NCBI RefSeq assembly: GCF_002407205.1 | Contig: NZ_CP023548.1 | Coordinates: 3,000,501-3,064,500 of the forward strand | Direction: 5' to 3' | Length of the DNA: 64,000 nucleotides | From: Rhodobacter sp. CZR27 | GTDB taxonomy: Bacteria > Pseudomonadota > Alphaproteobacteria > Rhodobacterales > Rhodobacteraceae | Shown: positions 8,021 through 17,059 of the stretch, in pieces | How positions within the stretch are numbered: the first letter of the stretch is position 1 | How the letters are laid out: the number at the start of each line of letters is the position of its first letter | Translations under genes and position numbers: made by a program | The notes under the pieces: model-generated | What the model saw: the letters and a program-made list of their open reading frames with translations, nothing else | Told to the model about the DNA's origin: nothing | Databases searched by the model: none

Positions 8021-9889
8021 GTGGTTGATCTCCGTCAAGCACCTGCTACTCTGAGGAAAACAGGTGAGAAATTGCAGTCTCCTAAATTCAAATTTTTGCT
8101 GCCTGAACTGGAAGATGTTTTTTCAAAGAGCGAGCTTAAGGAGGAATGGAGAAAGAGAGTTGGCTATCAGATAAGGAAGCAATTGATATTTGACCCGATC
8201 GAATACAGAGACTTCAAGGAAGGAATAGACTCATACATTGACCAAATAATATATGAGCTTACCCGCGGTGAATATAAGGTCAAGTTGTGCAGGAGATACC
8301 TCGCTGAGAAGTCCCGCGGCCTCTGCAGGCAGATGACTCTAATCCACCCGTTGGATCTCTTGGTGCTGGAACGACTCTCCCGCTCGCTGCATTACGAGCT
8401 TAAATCAAAGTGCCCCAGCAAATCGGCTTTCTTTGAGCCAGACGATGGATCTTTTGTAAAGGGGTTTCATCAGCCGGACTTTCAATACGGCTCTTATGCG
8501 AGTTGGCGACGCTTCCAAAAGGCGGTTTTTGGGTTCTCCGACGAAAACAATTATATCATAGTTACGGATGTAGCCAACTTCTATGATTTTATTAACTTCC
8601 AGCATCTCCGCAACATAATATCCGGCTTAGCGGATGTCAGGGAGTCCATCCTTGACCTATTAATTCATATCCTCAATCGGATGACATGGACGCCAGACTT
8701 CATGCCCCTAAGTCAGATTGGGATGCCGCAAATTGAAACTTCGGCAACACGGGTTCTGGCTAATGCAATGCTATTTGAGGTGGACAAGGTATGCGAGCAT
8801 TTTTCCGCACTTAATTATGCTAGATTCATGGATGACATGGATATTGGGGTCGATGACATTCCAAAGGCGAAGCAGATTATTAGAGACATAGATCTGACAC
8901 TGCAATCAAGGCAGTTAAGACTAAATTCCTCCAAGACCCGTATTCTAAGCGCCAGCGAGGCCGTCGAGCACTTCTGCATCAAGGAGAATCATGCGCTCGC
9001 TCGCCTTGAGCGCTTCTCTCAAAAAGTCAGATGGAAAACCACGTGCCTTAAGATTCTGCTCAACAAGTATGAGAGGTGGTTGCAGCGAGTAGGGTCTGGA
9101 GAGCCCGGACCTAGGTCAGCATTTAGGAGGGCCAATGGCTCGAAAATACACAAATACATATTCAAACTCATTTACGAGTTAGGTGGTCGCGTTCCAGAAG
9201 AGGATCTTCTTTGGTTGGTAAGAAACGATCCCACACTTCGCAGCACAGCTCTGCGCTATCTTTCGCTCTCGCGGAGAGGCAATTCTAATATTGAGCGCAT
9301 TCTTGAAATGATGGCTCGCGGTCTGTTTGTGGACGATGCTGCTATGGTTGATATTTGCCATTACCTACTTCACGCGAGATTCAGAAGAACCCACGCAACA
9401 ATCAGGAGGGTCAGGGATATCGCCGGACTGATGGAGCGTCACAGCGATATCGGGCTTCACTGCGCTTTATTCGTCTCCTCGCGATTTTTATTTATGGCTG
9501 AGATTCTGAGCCTAGTAAGGCGCAACAGAAGAAGAATTAGGTCTGACTTTTGGTTGTCTAGGGCTGTAGCCGGCCTCACGCCAGTATTTCTGAAATCCCC
9601 TCATTCCTTGAACCACTTTATACGCATGATCCGAGATCTGAAGAGCGAAGATGCCGAAAACGTCATGGAATATATGCTGGCGCTGACAAGAACAAGCGCT
9701 CCATCTGCATCACTGAGGGCATACCTTGAGGCCAAGAACGACACCTTCGCGCAAGGAGTTTACTTCCCGAAGGTTCTTCAACTCCTTGCTGCGAGCCGAA
9801 ACCGTGATGCCTCCAAGTTGTTCCCAAAGATACATGCGATCCATACCTGCCTGAGATCGGATCAGTTCTACAAGAGCATGGGCTTCTAA
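8021..9889 (+). CDS. Abi/UG-type reverse transcriptase (putative anti-phage)
   Basis: This is a single 622-residue protein with an RT core in the N-terminal half. Motif A is VTDVANFYDF (~182), motif B region GMPQIETSATR (~233), and the catalytic motif is ARFMDDMDI (~270), an FMDD variant of YxDD. SSKTRIL follows. From ~370 on it is rich in amphipathic helices resembling the alpha-repeat half of AbiA/AbiK/UG reverse transcriptases. No maturase, integrase or retron features are seen. Base composition is far more AT-rich than the neighbours, pointing to recent transfer. The GTG at 8021 is the longest start; a TTG just inside, near 8072, is an alternative. It converges with the resolvase gene and overlaps its end by 4 bp. 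The exact UG group cannot be fixed here. Confidence 0.8.
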   Translation: MVDLRQAPATLRKTGEKLQSPKFKFLLPELEDVFSKSELKEEWRKRVGYQIRKQLIFDPIEYRDFKEGIDSYIDQIIYELTRGEYKVKLCRRYLAEKSRGLCRQMTLIHPLDLLVLERLSRSLHYELKSKCPSKSAFFEPDDGSFVKGFHQPDFQYGSYASWRRFQKAVFGFSDENNYIIVTDVANFYDFINFQHLRNIISGLADVRESILDLLIHILNRMTWTPDFMPLSQIGMPQIETSATRVLANAMLFEVDKVCEHFSALNYARFMDDMDIGVDDIPKAKQIIRDIDLTLQSRQLRLNSSKTRILSASEAVEHFCIKENHALARLERFSQKVRWKTTCLKILLNKYERWLQRVGSGEPGPRSAFRRANGSKIHKYIFKLIYELGGRVPEEDLLWLVRNDPTLRSTALRYLSLSRRGNSNIERILEMMARGLFVDDAAMVDICHYLLHARFRRTHATIRRVRDIAGLMERHSDIGLHCALFVSSRFLFMAEILSLVRRNRRRIRSDFWLSRAVAGLTPVFLKSPHSLNHFIRMIRDLKSEDAENVMEYMLALTRTSAPSASLRAYLEAKNDTFAQGVYFPKVLQLLAASRNRDASKLFPKIHAIHTCLRSDQFYKSMGF

Positions 9890-10446
9890 AACTGTGACTC
9901 CTTTTCTTTAATCATTCGAAATATAGAACGCTCGGAGATACAAAGCCTTTGTGCCACCTCTCTCTTCGTTAGCCCGTCAGCCAGTAATGCGCGCACGTCA
10001 CATGCTTTCGATTTTGCAGTCGGCCTCCTTCCCTTATACTTCCCCTCCGCCTTCGCCTTGGCAATCCCCTCTCGTTGCCGCTCAAGCATCATCTCCCGCT
10101 CGAACTGAGCCACAGCCCCAAGCACGTTCAGCATGAGCTTCCCTGTGGCGTTGCCGGTGTCCAGCCCAAGGTCCAGCACCCTCAGCCCCACCTTCTTCGC
10201 TTCAAGAGCGTCAACGATCTCCCCAAGGTGCCTCACCGAACGGGCAAGACGGTCCAGCTTCGTGACGATCAGCGTATCCCCCTCTCGCACGTAGTCCATA
10301 GCGGCCTTGAGAGCCTCCCTGACGCCCACTGAGCTTGTCTGTTCCTCATAGAGCCTCTCACAGCCAACCGCCTTCAGCGCCTCTCTCTGAGCCTCCAGGC
10401 CGGCGACCTGTTCGAGCGTCGAAGTCCGAGCGTATCCAACCAGCAT
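9886..10446 (-). CDS. small serine recombinase (resolvase/invertase)
   Basis: An intact ~186-aa resolvase: MLVGYARTSTLEQV with the catalytic Ser, LIVTKLDRLARSVRHL, QFEREMMLERQREGIAKAKAEGKYKGRRPT, and a C-terminal HTH (TKREVAQRLCISERSIFRMIKE). The frame extends upstream of 10446 but only this ATG gives the normal family length. It may resolve or invert a local segment. The direct repeats at 10934 and 11025 are candidate crossover sites, though this is only suggested by proximity. Confidence 0.9.
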   Translation of the reverse strand: MLVGYARTSTLEQVAGLEAQREALKAVGCERLYEEQTSSVGVREALKAAMDYVREGDTLIVTKLDRLARSVRHLGEIVDALEAKKVGLRVLDLGLDTGNATGKLMLNVLGAVAQFEREMMLERQREGIAKAKAEGKYKGRRPTAKSKACDVRALLADGLTKREVAQRLCISERSIFRMIKEKESQF

Positions 10447-10933
10447 GTTACCACCTCTGCCAATGAAGTCTAAGAGCTGGCGTCCCGAGTCTGCCAAAAC
10501 TCGAAACACCACTCCATTGTCAGGCGATCCCGTCACTGTGGCACCCTGACACATGGGCTTGCCCTATTGGCAGCGGGCGGATGAGGGATAACGGAGATCG
10601 GGTACCGAGGCAGGCAACCTCAGAGACTCACGGAGAGGCTCACTGACGGGCGGTAGCAAGGAGGGCAAACATTGCAGCCGACTTGAGCCAACGAGTCTCA
10701 GCGACTCTCTCCGTGGCGCTATGGGGCAAGGGGAAGGCAAGCCGCGGACCGGATTTGATCTCGGAGCCAGAAGGGGGTGGGGGTCTGAGATTGAGACTTC
10801 AAAAAATGGGGGTTTATAATTGCTCTTATTGTTCTTAATGTTCTTGTCGAGCGATGTTCCCGCTTCATCAAGTGACTCCATCATCAGGACGTCAACAGAA
10901 GGCCCCTTTAGGTGTCAGCATGGGTAAATGATC

Positions 10934-11045
10934 TATGGTGACAACGCTTTGGCTCATCACGAGCCAATCCACTACTCGGCATGAGCACGTCACGGCCTGA
11001 ACGCGCCAGCCTGTGTTATATATATATGGTGACGACGCTTTGCTC
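10934..11045. repeat. pair of ~21-bp direct repeats
   Basis: TATGGTGACAACGCTTTG at 10934 and TATGGTGACGACGCTTTG at 11025, both followed by a GCTC-like end, lie 91 bp apart. The second overlaps the 3' end of the zinc-finger gene and an AT tract (TATATATA). The wider 10447-11015 gap has no convincing gene: the one 106-codon frame is rich in Ser, Pro and Arg and looks like a shadow. It holds imperfect repeats of a GAGACTC-like motif around 10620-10700. Confidence 0.5.
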
Positions 11046-11528
11046 CGCCTTCCAAGCCAGCCCACAGAACACGGAGGCTATTTGACTTGTTGTCAGGTAG
11101 GCAGCAGGGCAGTTGCGGTGAAAAAGGCCCCTCATATCGTAATCAGGGAAGAGCAGGAGTTTATTCATAAGCAAGGCTCTCAACTTCCCGTGGCCCGATC
11201 TTGCTGCCTCAATCATGCCGGCGACGTAATCGAAGCGTTCACAAGGAGGCCTTGTATAAATATCCTCCGCGATTCTTCTGTTTGTATCGAAGAATAATTC
11301 GTTCTCCCTTCGCTTAGATGGCGACATCAGGGAGTTCCTCGGGTTCTCCTTCCCGTCGCGTTTTTGGTGGGCATTCTTCCGGCAGGCGTCAGAGCAAAAC
11401 TTCTGGTTCCTCCTTCGCTTCTCAAACTCTGCCGAACATTGGCCGCATATTGCTTTTTCTTTTTCTTGAGGTTCTTCGTTCATGGAAATAGGAGGCACGG
11501 CCAGTTTCCTGACCGAGCCTTTCGACAT
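11016..11528 (-). CDS. zinc-finger hypothetical protein, 170 aa
   Basis: Near residues 28-52 there is a CxxC (CGQCSAEFEKRRRNQ) followed by FCSDACRKNAHQKR, a four-Cys finger like those of small DNA-binding or transposon-linked proteins. The rest has no family I know. It starts just after the stop of the 11537-11908 gene, so the two probably form an operon. An internal Met at residue 16 is an alternative start. A regulatory or element-maintenance role is possible but not shown. Confidence 0.6.
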   Translation of the reverse strand: MSKGSVRKLAVPPISMNEEPQEKEKAICGQCSAEFEKRRRNQKFCSDACRKNAHQKRDGKENPRNSLMSPSKRRENELFFDTNRRIAEDIYTRPPCERFDYVAGMIEAARSGHGKLRALLMNKLLLFPDYDMRGLFHRNCPAAYLTTSQIASVFCGLAWKAEQSVVTIYI

Positions 11529-11536
11529 TGCCTTTC

Positions 11537-11908
11537 TTATTCGGTGACGGCGTTGCCTAGGGCAGCTTTACGCTCTCGATAGCGTTGGCGAAGAACCGTC
11601 GGATGCGTATATGGCAACTCAGAGAAGCTGCGTACCCCCATGACCTCCAGAATGTCGGCATCCTCTTTGCCAATGTGGGTCCGGTAGACCCAACGGCTGT
11701 TTGAGCGGAACGGAGAATCAAGCTCAGCGAGTTCTGGCAAGTTCTGTTGGATATACTGTCCGCGCAGTTTGGTGCTTGGGAAAGACTTCTTAAGTTCGTC
11801 CATCACGGCGCCGATGGAGATGACATCGTTGATGTCTTTTACGGTCCTCGCCTTGCGTTCGATTTTCTTTGCAGCGTCACGAGCGACTTGCTGAATTTCA
11901 ATATTCAT
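11537..11908 (-). CDS. hypothetical protein, 123 aa
   Basis: An intact, lysine- and arginine-rich protein with a coiled helical start (QQVARDAAKKIERKARTVKD) and a compact C-terminal part. I do not recognise the family. It is the first gene of a likely two-gene operon with the zinc-finger gene. Its AT content is higher than the prophage genes, in line with the reverse transcriptase block. Confidence 0.55.
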   Translation of the reverse strand: MNIEIQQVARDAAKKIERKARTVKDINDVISIGAVMDELKKSFPSTKLRGQYIQQNLPELAELDSPFRSNSRWVYRTHIGKEDADILEVMGVRSFSELPYTHPTVLRQRYRERKAALGNAVTE

Positions 11909-12337
11909 TGTTTTACCTTCATTTTAGGAGGTGGATAGGTTTTCCGATCCCGAGACCGCATCGGCAGACGCCGGCTCCCATCAGCTGCGGAAGCACTGGG
12001 CCATTTCACGAGTTATCCATGAGGATTCGGGACACGCGACCGAAGGAAGGACTTTTGCGTTTTCTTCCTCTATGTCAGGCTCTTTACGGTTACACTCAAT
12101 TCACGTCACCGCACGGCCTCCAGCGCGTTGGCTGAAGGCACGTAGGTCTCGGCAATGGAGTGAACTGTTAGCTGCACATTCGGGCGAACAAACGCTGCCC
12201 TTTTGGAGGCACAGCATGAAGGACGGATTTGCCCTTCTAAGTAAGGCCGTTTACGGCTACATTTCCGTCGCCGTCGCCGTCGCCTCGATGGCAAGGCGGC
12301 ATTCTTTATGAAGATGCACAAAGGGGCGGGAAGCCGC

Positions 12338-12361
12338 CGTTCGTTGCGATGTGAACGAACG
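12338..12361. promoter_or_regulatory. inverted repeat near the end of the HNH gene
   Basis: CGTTCGTT and AACGAACG face each other across an 8-nt spacer, about 40 bp downstream of the HNH gene's stop. No T tract follows in either direction, so it is more like an operator or a weak hairpin than a standard terminator. The rest of 11909-12400 shows no gene. Confidence 0.35.
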
Positions 12362-12400
12362 ACTGAAACGGGGCGGGTAGAAGACGGGTGGCTTTCCGTT

Positions 12401-13405
12401 TCAAATCTTCCCAAGCGGGCTCTTATTTTGCATAGCCAGATAAAATTCCCAACGCTCCGCCAGAGCCCCGGCATCAGGTCCGCTGGTGCCGTTGATTAAA
12501 AGCAAAGCTCCGTCATAGGCTGCGTAGCCGGCGCAGAGGCAGGCCGGATTGAAAGAGACGCGCCGTGTAACAGGATCGATTCCGATAAAGCCGAGATCGA
12601 AGAGTGGGTGAAGATCGCTGCGAAGCAGCAGTCCGTTTGCTACGCCGTTGTCCTGACACGCCGCATAGGGCCGAGTATGGGCAGCTTCGACCGCAGGTGA
12701 AAAATCATATCCGCTTATCTGACAGCGCTGGCCGTACCGTTGGATGAGCCTTTCACGGAATTGCGACTGCCCACGGCGCAGGCTGATCTCCCGAAGAACA
12801 CGCCTTCGTTCCTCGATTCTGGACGAGGGATTATCAGGTGGCGTCCCCGCGCCTCCCTGCTGAGGCACAGAGATCTCCGCGACAAAGCGCTTCAGAAGAG
12901 CGTCGATGGCATTGTCCTTACCCAGAAACAGTTCGAGACGGGCAAGATCGAGCTCCTTAATTGACATCTGATCGCTCGGACGGAGAACCGCCTCATGCAG
13001 GCGCGCTATTGTCAGATCGGAACTCACATGTCTGAATGAGTCGCCATAGTGTGCCTCATAGGTTGTAACTGAGACAGGTTCGTTAACCGGCTCTTCGAAG
13101 AAGTGCCCGTTCTTGCATCTCCACGGAGGCGATTGCGTCAGTCGACGCTTGATGTTCGTTACATGGCAATGTGGACAGCGCAGCCGTTCCTTCTGGCCGG
13201 TTCCTTCAAGAATACGCTCTATTTCGGCTATGCCGAGCACTTTTGAACGAGAACGTATAAAAACGATGTCGCCGGGCTCAACCCGTCGATGATTGGCGAC
13301 GTTGCTGTCGTACCTGTAGACAGCTTGAGGGTCATCATCATATCCGGTATTCCCGCCGTACTGGCGGACACCTGATATAGTCAGCAGTGACCATGCCCGC
13401 TTCAT
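12401..13405 (-). CDS. HNH endonuclease with PUA-like N-terminus and zinc ribbon
   Basis: 334 aa. The N-terminal ~65 residues (PGDIVFIRSRSKVLGIAEIERI) look like a PUA/ASCH-type small-molecule or modified-base reader. A four-Cys ribbon follows (CPHCH ... WRCKNGH, ~76-102). At ~220-270 is an HNH_2-type domain: RYGQRCQISG, VEAAHTRPY, then RSDLHPLFDLG. The layout of reader, ribbon and HNH recalls modification-dependent (type IV) restriction enzymes. Its start overlaps the stop of the upstream 592-aa gene by 4 bp, so the pair is co-translated. Substrate specificity is not deducible. Confidence 0.7.
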   Translation of the reverse strand: MKRAWSLLTISGVRQYGGNTGYDDDPQAVYRYDSNVANHRRVEPGDIVFIRSRSKVLGIAEIERILEGTGQKERLRCPHCHVTNIKRRLTQSPPWRCKNGHFFEEPVNEPVSVTTYEAHYGDSFRHVSSDLTIARLHEAVLRPSDQMSIKELDLARLELFLGKDNAIDALLKRFVAEISVPQQGGAGTPPDNPSSRIEERRRVLREISLRRGQSQFRERLIQRYGQRCQISGYDFSPAVEAAHTRPYAACQDNGVANGLLLRSDLHPLFDLGFIGIDPVTRRVSFNPACLCAGYAAYDGALLLINGTSGPDAGALAERWEFYLAMQNKSPLGKI

Positions 13406-15180
13406 GATGCGCCGGAGGAAGTAGCCGGCGAGGAAAGCTCAGCGCGATCGGCCTGAATAACAGCGAACTTCAAGCTATCAAGAACGTATTCCACAGGACC
13501 TTCGTCACGATGATAGCGATCAGGCGCATCCACAATGTAGGTGCGGAGAATCGCATGCAGACCGTTCAGCGTGCGAAAATCCCCCTGCCGCTGTTCCATC
13601 AGATGCACGGCATTGATCAGCTGGTTCCATGAGGCGAAAACGGTATCATTTTCGAGGCGGACGGATCGAAGCGACCATGCATGGTGCCGCGCCAGTATCA
13701 GTTTCCGGATACGGTTTATGCGCATCCCCCGAGGAATGCGGAACGTTGATCTGAGAGTCTGCTCATCGGTTGAGCTCAACCACAGGGACACCGTATCAAG
13801 CCAGCGGACTGATTCGTCGCGGAACCGTCCCATGCGAGATGCCTCCACCCGAAAATCGCCGCGAGTGACGTCTTGAAACTTCAACTGGATAAGCAGCAGA
13901 TGGCCCTGCTGCAGATCGATAACAGCCAGATCAACATCAGTAAGTTCTCTACCCTCTTTGCGAAGCCTTATATTCCGGCGCATTTCCAGATTGGGGAATG
14001 ACGATCCCAGAATTCCTTCCACGGCAGTTTGAAAAGAGCCTTCCCTCAGCTGCTGATGTGCATCGTATTCCCTGGGATAGGCGCGTCTTAGGGCGCCAAG
14101 CAGAAACTCCATCTGACGATACCTGCCGGCCAGACATTTTACGATACCGCCATTGGCGAACTCGATTATGCAGGGCAGCGCGGGAAATGCTCCGTCGAGT
14201 AGATCGGCGTTGCGCGGAGTGATGGAGATTATCTCATAAATCTGCTCCGCTTGCTCCTCTGTGGTGGTCGTATAGTGGAGGAATTTGCGACCGACGAGGT
14301 TCAGGGCCTCGCGTATGGACGTTATCAGTCCGGCCCGGTCGGCGGATATCGTCAGAATATCCTCCATCCGGATTTCTGGATGTTTTTTCACCATGCGCTG
14401 GCAGAAGGCTTCATGCTTCCGACACAGCGAAATAATAAAAGCGGCTGCAAGCGTGTATTTCAGATAGGTAATCCCGCCGAATTCGCGCAGCTCATTGAAT
14501 GAATCAAACCCGGGCCCACTCCTCAGATCACTCCAGGCGATCTGAAAGTAATATTCATCGAGCAACGGGTCCGCATCATATCCCATAAAGTGCTCGCGAT
14601 AGATAAACACGTTCTCGTCGTGCAGCTCGTTGACGACCCTCTGCAGATTGCGACCTTCCGCCTGTTGCATGAACTCATTCCGGACACGCGCAGTTTCCTT
14701 GGAAAAGTGATCGTTGACGTCGTCCTCAACCGCTCCGTGATTGGCGATCGCCGCCGGCAGAACAAATTCGTAGCGACCTTCGGCGCTGCGAGTCACCTTG
14801 CAGATTCCCGCAAATGCTGAATCCGCTATACGGCGCCCATGCTGAATAAACGCGAGATGGCTGATGAGTAACAGAATTTCCCGGTAGGGCCCGTTCTGTC
14901 GTCTGAAGGTCAGGGCGGGTACCGGAAAGCCGCCGTGAATCTGAAGTGAGAGCCGAATCAGCCGCGCTACACCCTGTGAAATAATGACATATTGTTCGGC
15001 CTGTTCCGCTGTTCGCTCCTGCTGTTGGTGGTAATTCCAGACATACCAGTCAAGCTCATTGATTGCTGTGCGAAAAGCCATACCGAGCCGATCCGAGGCG
15101 AGGTCGCGACTAACACTTTCCTCCTCCAGCGAAAGCGCGGCCAAGAATTCTCGGATGATCTCTCTTTCTTCAGGCGTCAT
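13402..15180 (-). CDS. 592-aa protein with C-terminal PD-(D/E)XK-like nuclease fold
   Basis: The N-terminal ~380 residues are mostly helical and match nothing I know. At ~385-440 the sequence VEGILGSSFPNLEMRRN, TDVDLAVIDLQQGHLLLIQLKF has the layout of a PD-(D/E)XK nuclease: Glu in a leading helix, Asp on the first strand, and QLK on the second in place of the usual ExK. Q-x-K variants are known in restriction-type nucleases. It is the first gene of a two-gene operon with the PUA-like/HNH protein. Together they look like an uncharacterised restriction or abortive module. The upstream 15181-15415 region should hold the promoter, but I see no strong -35/-10 pair. Confidence 0.6.
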   Translation of the reverse strand: MTPEEREIIREFLAALSLEEESVSRDLASDRLGMAFRTAINELDWYVWNYHQQQERTAEQAEQYVIISQGVARLIRLSLQIHGGFPVPALTFRRQNGPYREILLLISHLAFIQHGRRIADSAFAGICKVTRSAEGRYEFVLPAAIANHGAVEDDVNDHFSKETARVRNEFMQQAEGRNLQRVVNELHDENVFIYREHFMGYDADPLLDEYYFQIAWSDLRSGPGFDSFNELREFGGITYLKYTLAAAFIISLCRKHEAFCQRMVKKHPEIRMEDILTISADRAGLITSIREALNLVGRKFLHYTTTTEEQAEQIYEIISITPRNADLLDGAFPALPCIIEFANGGIVKCLAGRYRQMEFLLGALRRAYPREYDAHQQLREGSFQTAVEGILGSSFPNLEMRRNIRLRKEGRELTDVDLAVIDLQQGHLLLIQLKFQDVTRGDFRVEASRMGRFRDESVRWLDTVSLWLSSTDEQTLRSTFRIPRGMRINRIRKLILARHHAWSLRSVRLENDTVFASWNQLINAVHLMEQRQGDFRTLNGLHAILRTYIVDAPDRYHRDEGPVEYVLDSLKFAVIQADRAELSSPATSSGAS

Positions 15181-15415
15181 GTTTCCTCAGCAGCGGCCGC
15201 ACGGCGGTCCTCTTCGGGCGCAGCGGCAATCGCCTCCGAGATGATCGCTTCCCCTTCGAACGTGTCAGAAACGAACAAAAAAGCAGCGTATGCATTCGTC
15301 CACTTCGGTCGCGGTCACGTCTGCTTGCGGCAAATGGCAGAGTTGTGCTGCGCGTTCAAGATCAGGCGTGAAGCTGAACTTCGTCGCGTATGGTGGAAAT
15401 GGCTGCTCAGGGCCG

Positions 15416-15799
15416 CTAGCCGAAGTGCATCGGCTGCGCTTCCCAAGATGTTGGAAATGGCTCCAGCAACCACGCCAGCGTCACCTCCGGTCCCTGCTTT
15501 CCGTCCAGGATCGCCTCGACGATATCGGGTGCGAGCAGGGTTAGCCGCAGGACGCGGGTCATATAGGATGGTGCAATCCCCTCACGCTCGGCCAGTTCGG
15601 CGATGGTGGCGAACTCACCCGACTCGAGCATCCGCTTCCAGCGGAACGCGCGGGCCAACGCCTTGACCAGCGTGTTGTCAGTCCGCCGCGGTTGCGCGGC
15701 GCTGTCCGGCAATTGCATCTCCTTCCGCCCGCCGTGCGTCACGACGCGAAACGGGATGTGGATCGTCACGGTCTCGGGGATCGTCATCCCGCGGGTCAT
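15416..15799 (-). CDS. recombinase-associated HTH protein, 127 aa
   Basis: The middle of the protein (FATIAELAEREGIAPSYMTRVLRLTLLAPDIVEAIL) is a ParB/KorB-like helix-turn-helix. It ends ALLEPFP-like WEAQPMHFG. Proteins of this kind often sit directly behind large serine recombinases in alphaproteobacterial mobile elements. Here its start overlaps the recombinase stop by 4 bp. A recombination-directing or copy-control role is plausible by association only. Confidence 0.7.
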   Translation of the reverse strand: MTRGMTIPETVTIHIPFRVVTHGGRKEMQLPDSAAQPRRTDNTLVKALARAFRWKRMLESGEFATIAELAEREGIAPSYMTRVLRLTLLAPDIVEAILDGKQGPEVTLAWLLEPFPTSWEAQPMHFG

Positions 15800-16995
15800 G
15801 CGGCTTCTCCGATGCTGCCAGACAGCATCTCACGTGCGAGCCCTCCAAGGCCGTCCATGCGAAGGCGGACGTTGAGTCCATCCGTGCAGATGTCCACGCG
15901 CTCGACCAGCAGCGCCACGATGCGCGCCTGCTCGGCCGGGAAGAGTTCGTCCCACAGCGGATCGAACTGCTGCAGGACCGCACTGGCATCGGCCTCGGTG
16001 ATGTCGTCGGCGTGGCCGCGCGCGGCCTTCGATGTGCCCGCCACGATCTCGGGCTGGCGAAAGACGGCGCGAAGTTGGTCGATCACCGCCGCCTCAATAT
16101 CGCCCGCGGGCACGCGGCCGACCGGGCACGATCCAGCACCATGTTTCAGCACCGTTTGGCTGACATAATAACGGTATAGTCTATCGCCCTTGCGCGTATG
16201 CGTCGGTGAGAACGCGGCGCCGTCGGGCCCGAACAATAGCCCCTTCAGCAGCGCGGGCGTGTCAGCGCGTGTGCGGGCGGCGCGCTTCCGGGGGCTCTCC
16301 TGCAGGATGGTGTGAACCTTATCCCACGTCTCGCGGTCGATGATCGCGTCGTGCTCGCCGGGATAGCTGTCGCCCTTGTGGACCGCCTCGCCGATGTAGG
16401 CGCGGTTGCTGAGCATCCGGTAGATGTACTTCTTGTCGATCCGGTTGCCGCGCGGTGTGCGGACGCCGCGCGCGCCGACCTCCCTCGCAAGTTCCGTGCA
16501 GGACCCGATCTCGAGGAAGCGGGCGAAGATCCAGCGCACATGCGCAGCGGTTTCTTCGTCGACCACCAGCTTCCGGTTCTCGACCCGGTAGCCGTAGGGC
16601 GGCACCCCGCCCATCCACATGCCCTTCTTCCGACTGGCCGCGACCTTGTCTCGGATTCGCTCGGCGGTCACCTCGCGTTCGAATTGTGCGAAGGACAGCA
16701 GGATGTTCAGCGTCAACCGCCCCATCGACGTGGTCGTGTTGAACGACTGCGTCACCGACACGAAGGTCACGGCGTTCCGGTCGAACACCTCGACCAGCTT
16801 GGCGAAGTCGGCGAGCGAGCGGCTGAGGCGGTCGATCTTGTAGACCACCACCACATCGACCAGCCCGTCCTCGATGTCTTCCAGCAGCCGCTTCAATCCG
16901 GGGCGCTCCAGCGTACCGCCCGAGATGCCGCCGTCGTCATACTGATCGCGGACCAGCACCCACCCTTCCGACCGCTGACTAGACGCCTTCCTCAT
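15796..16995 (-). pseudogene. large serine recombinase lacking its catalytic N-terminus
   Basis: The frame begins inside the resolvase domain (EGWVLVRDQYDDGGISGG), continues VVVVYKIDRLSRSLADFAKLVE and FAQFEREVTAERIRDKVAASRKKGMWMGGVPPYGY, and has the recombinase domain and zinc-ribbon-like region to its end. Full-length relatives carry ~40 more N-terminal residues with the YTRxSS catalytic serine. That part is missing, and the sequence just upstream is the antisense of a phage structural gene. The apparent Met start arises from that junction, so the protein should be inactive. Confidence 0.75.
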
Positions 16996-17059
16996 TCAGG
17001 GCGAGCCTGTCCGCGACCGCGAGCGGCTGGTCTGGACCGTCGATCTGAGGCCTGCGTGA
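16985..17059 (+). pseudogene. phage head-tail joining protein, C-terminal remnant
   Basis: The last ~24 codons (AFLIQGEPVRDRERLVWTVDLRP) match the tail of small head-tail connector proteins in Rhodobacterales phages. The 5' part is gone where the recombinase frame begins. Its TGA overlaps the GTG of the next gene (GTGA at 17056-17059), the usual tight coupling of phage structural genes. Confidence 0.55.

Noticed and set aside
10564..10884. 106-codon minus-strand frame upstream of the resolvase
   Set aside because: It is dominated by Ser, Pro, Leu and Arg, arises from imperfect repeats, and has no family resemblance or ribosome binding site.
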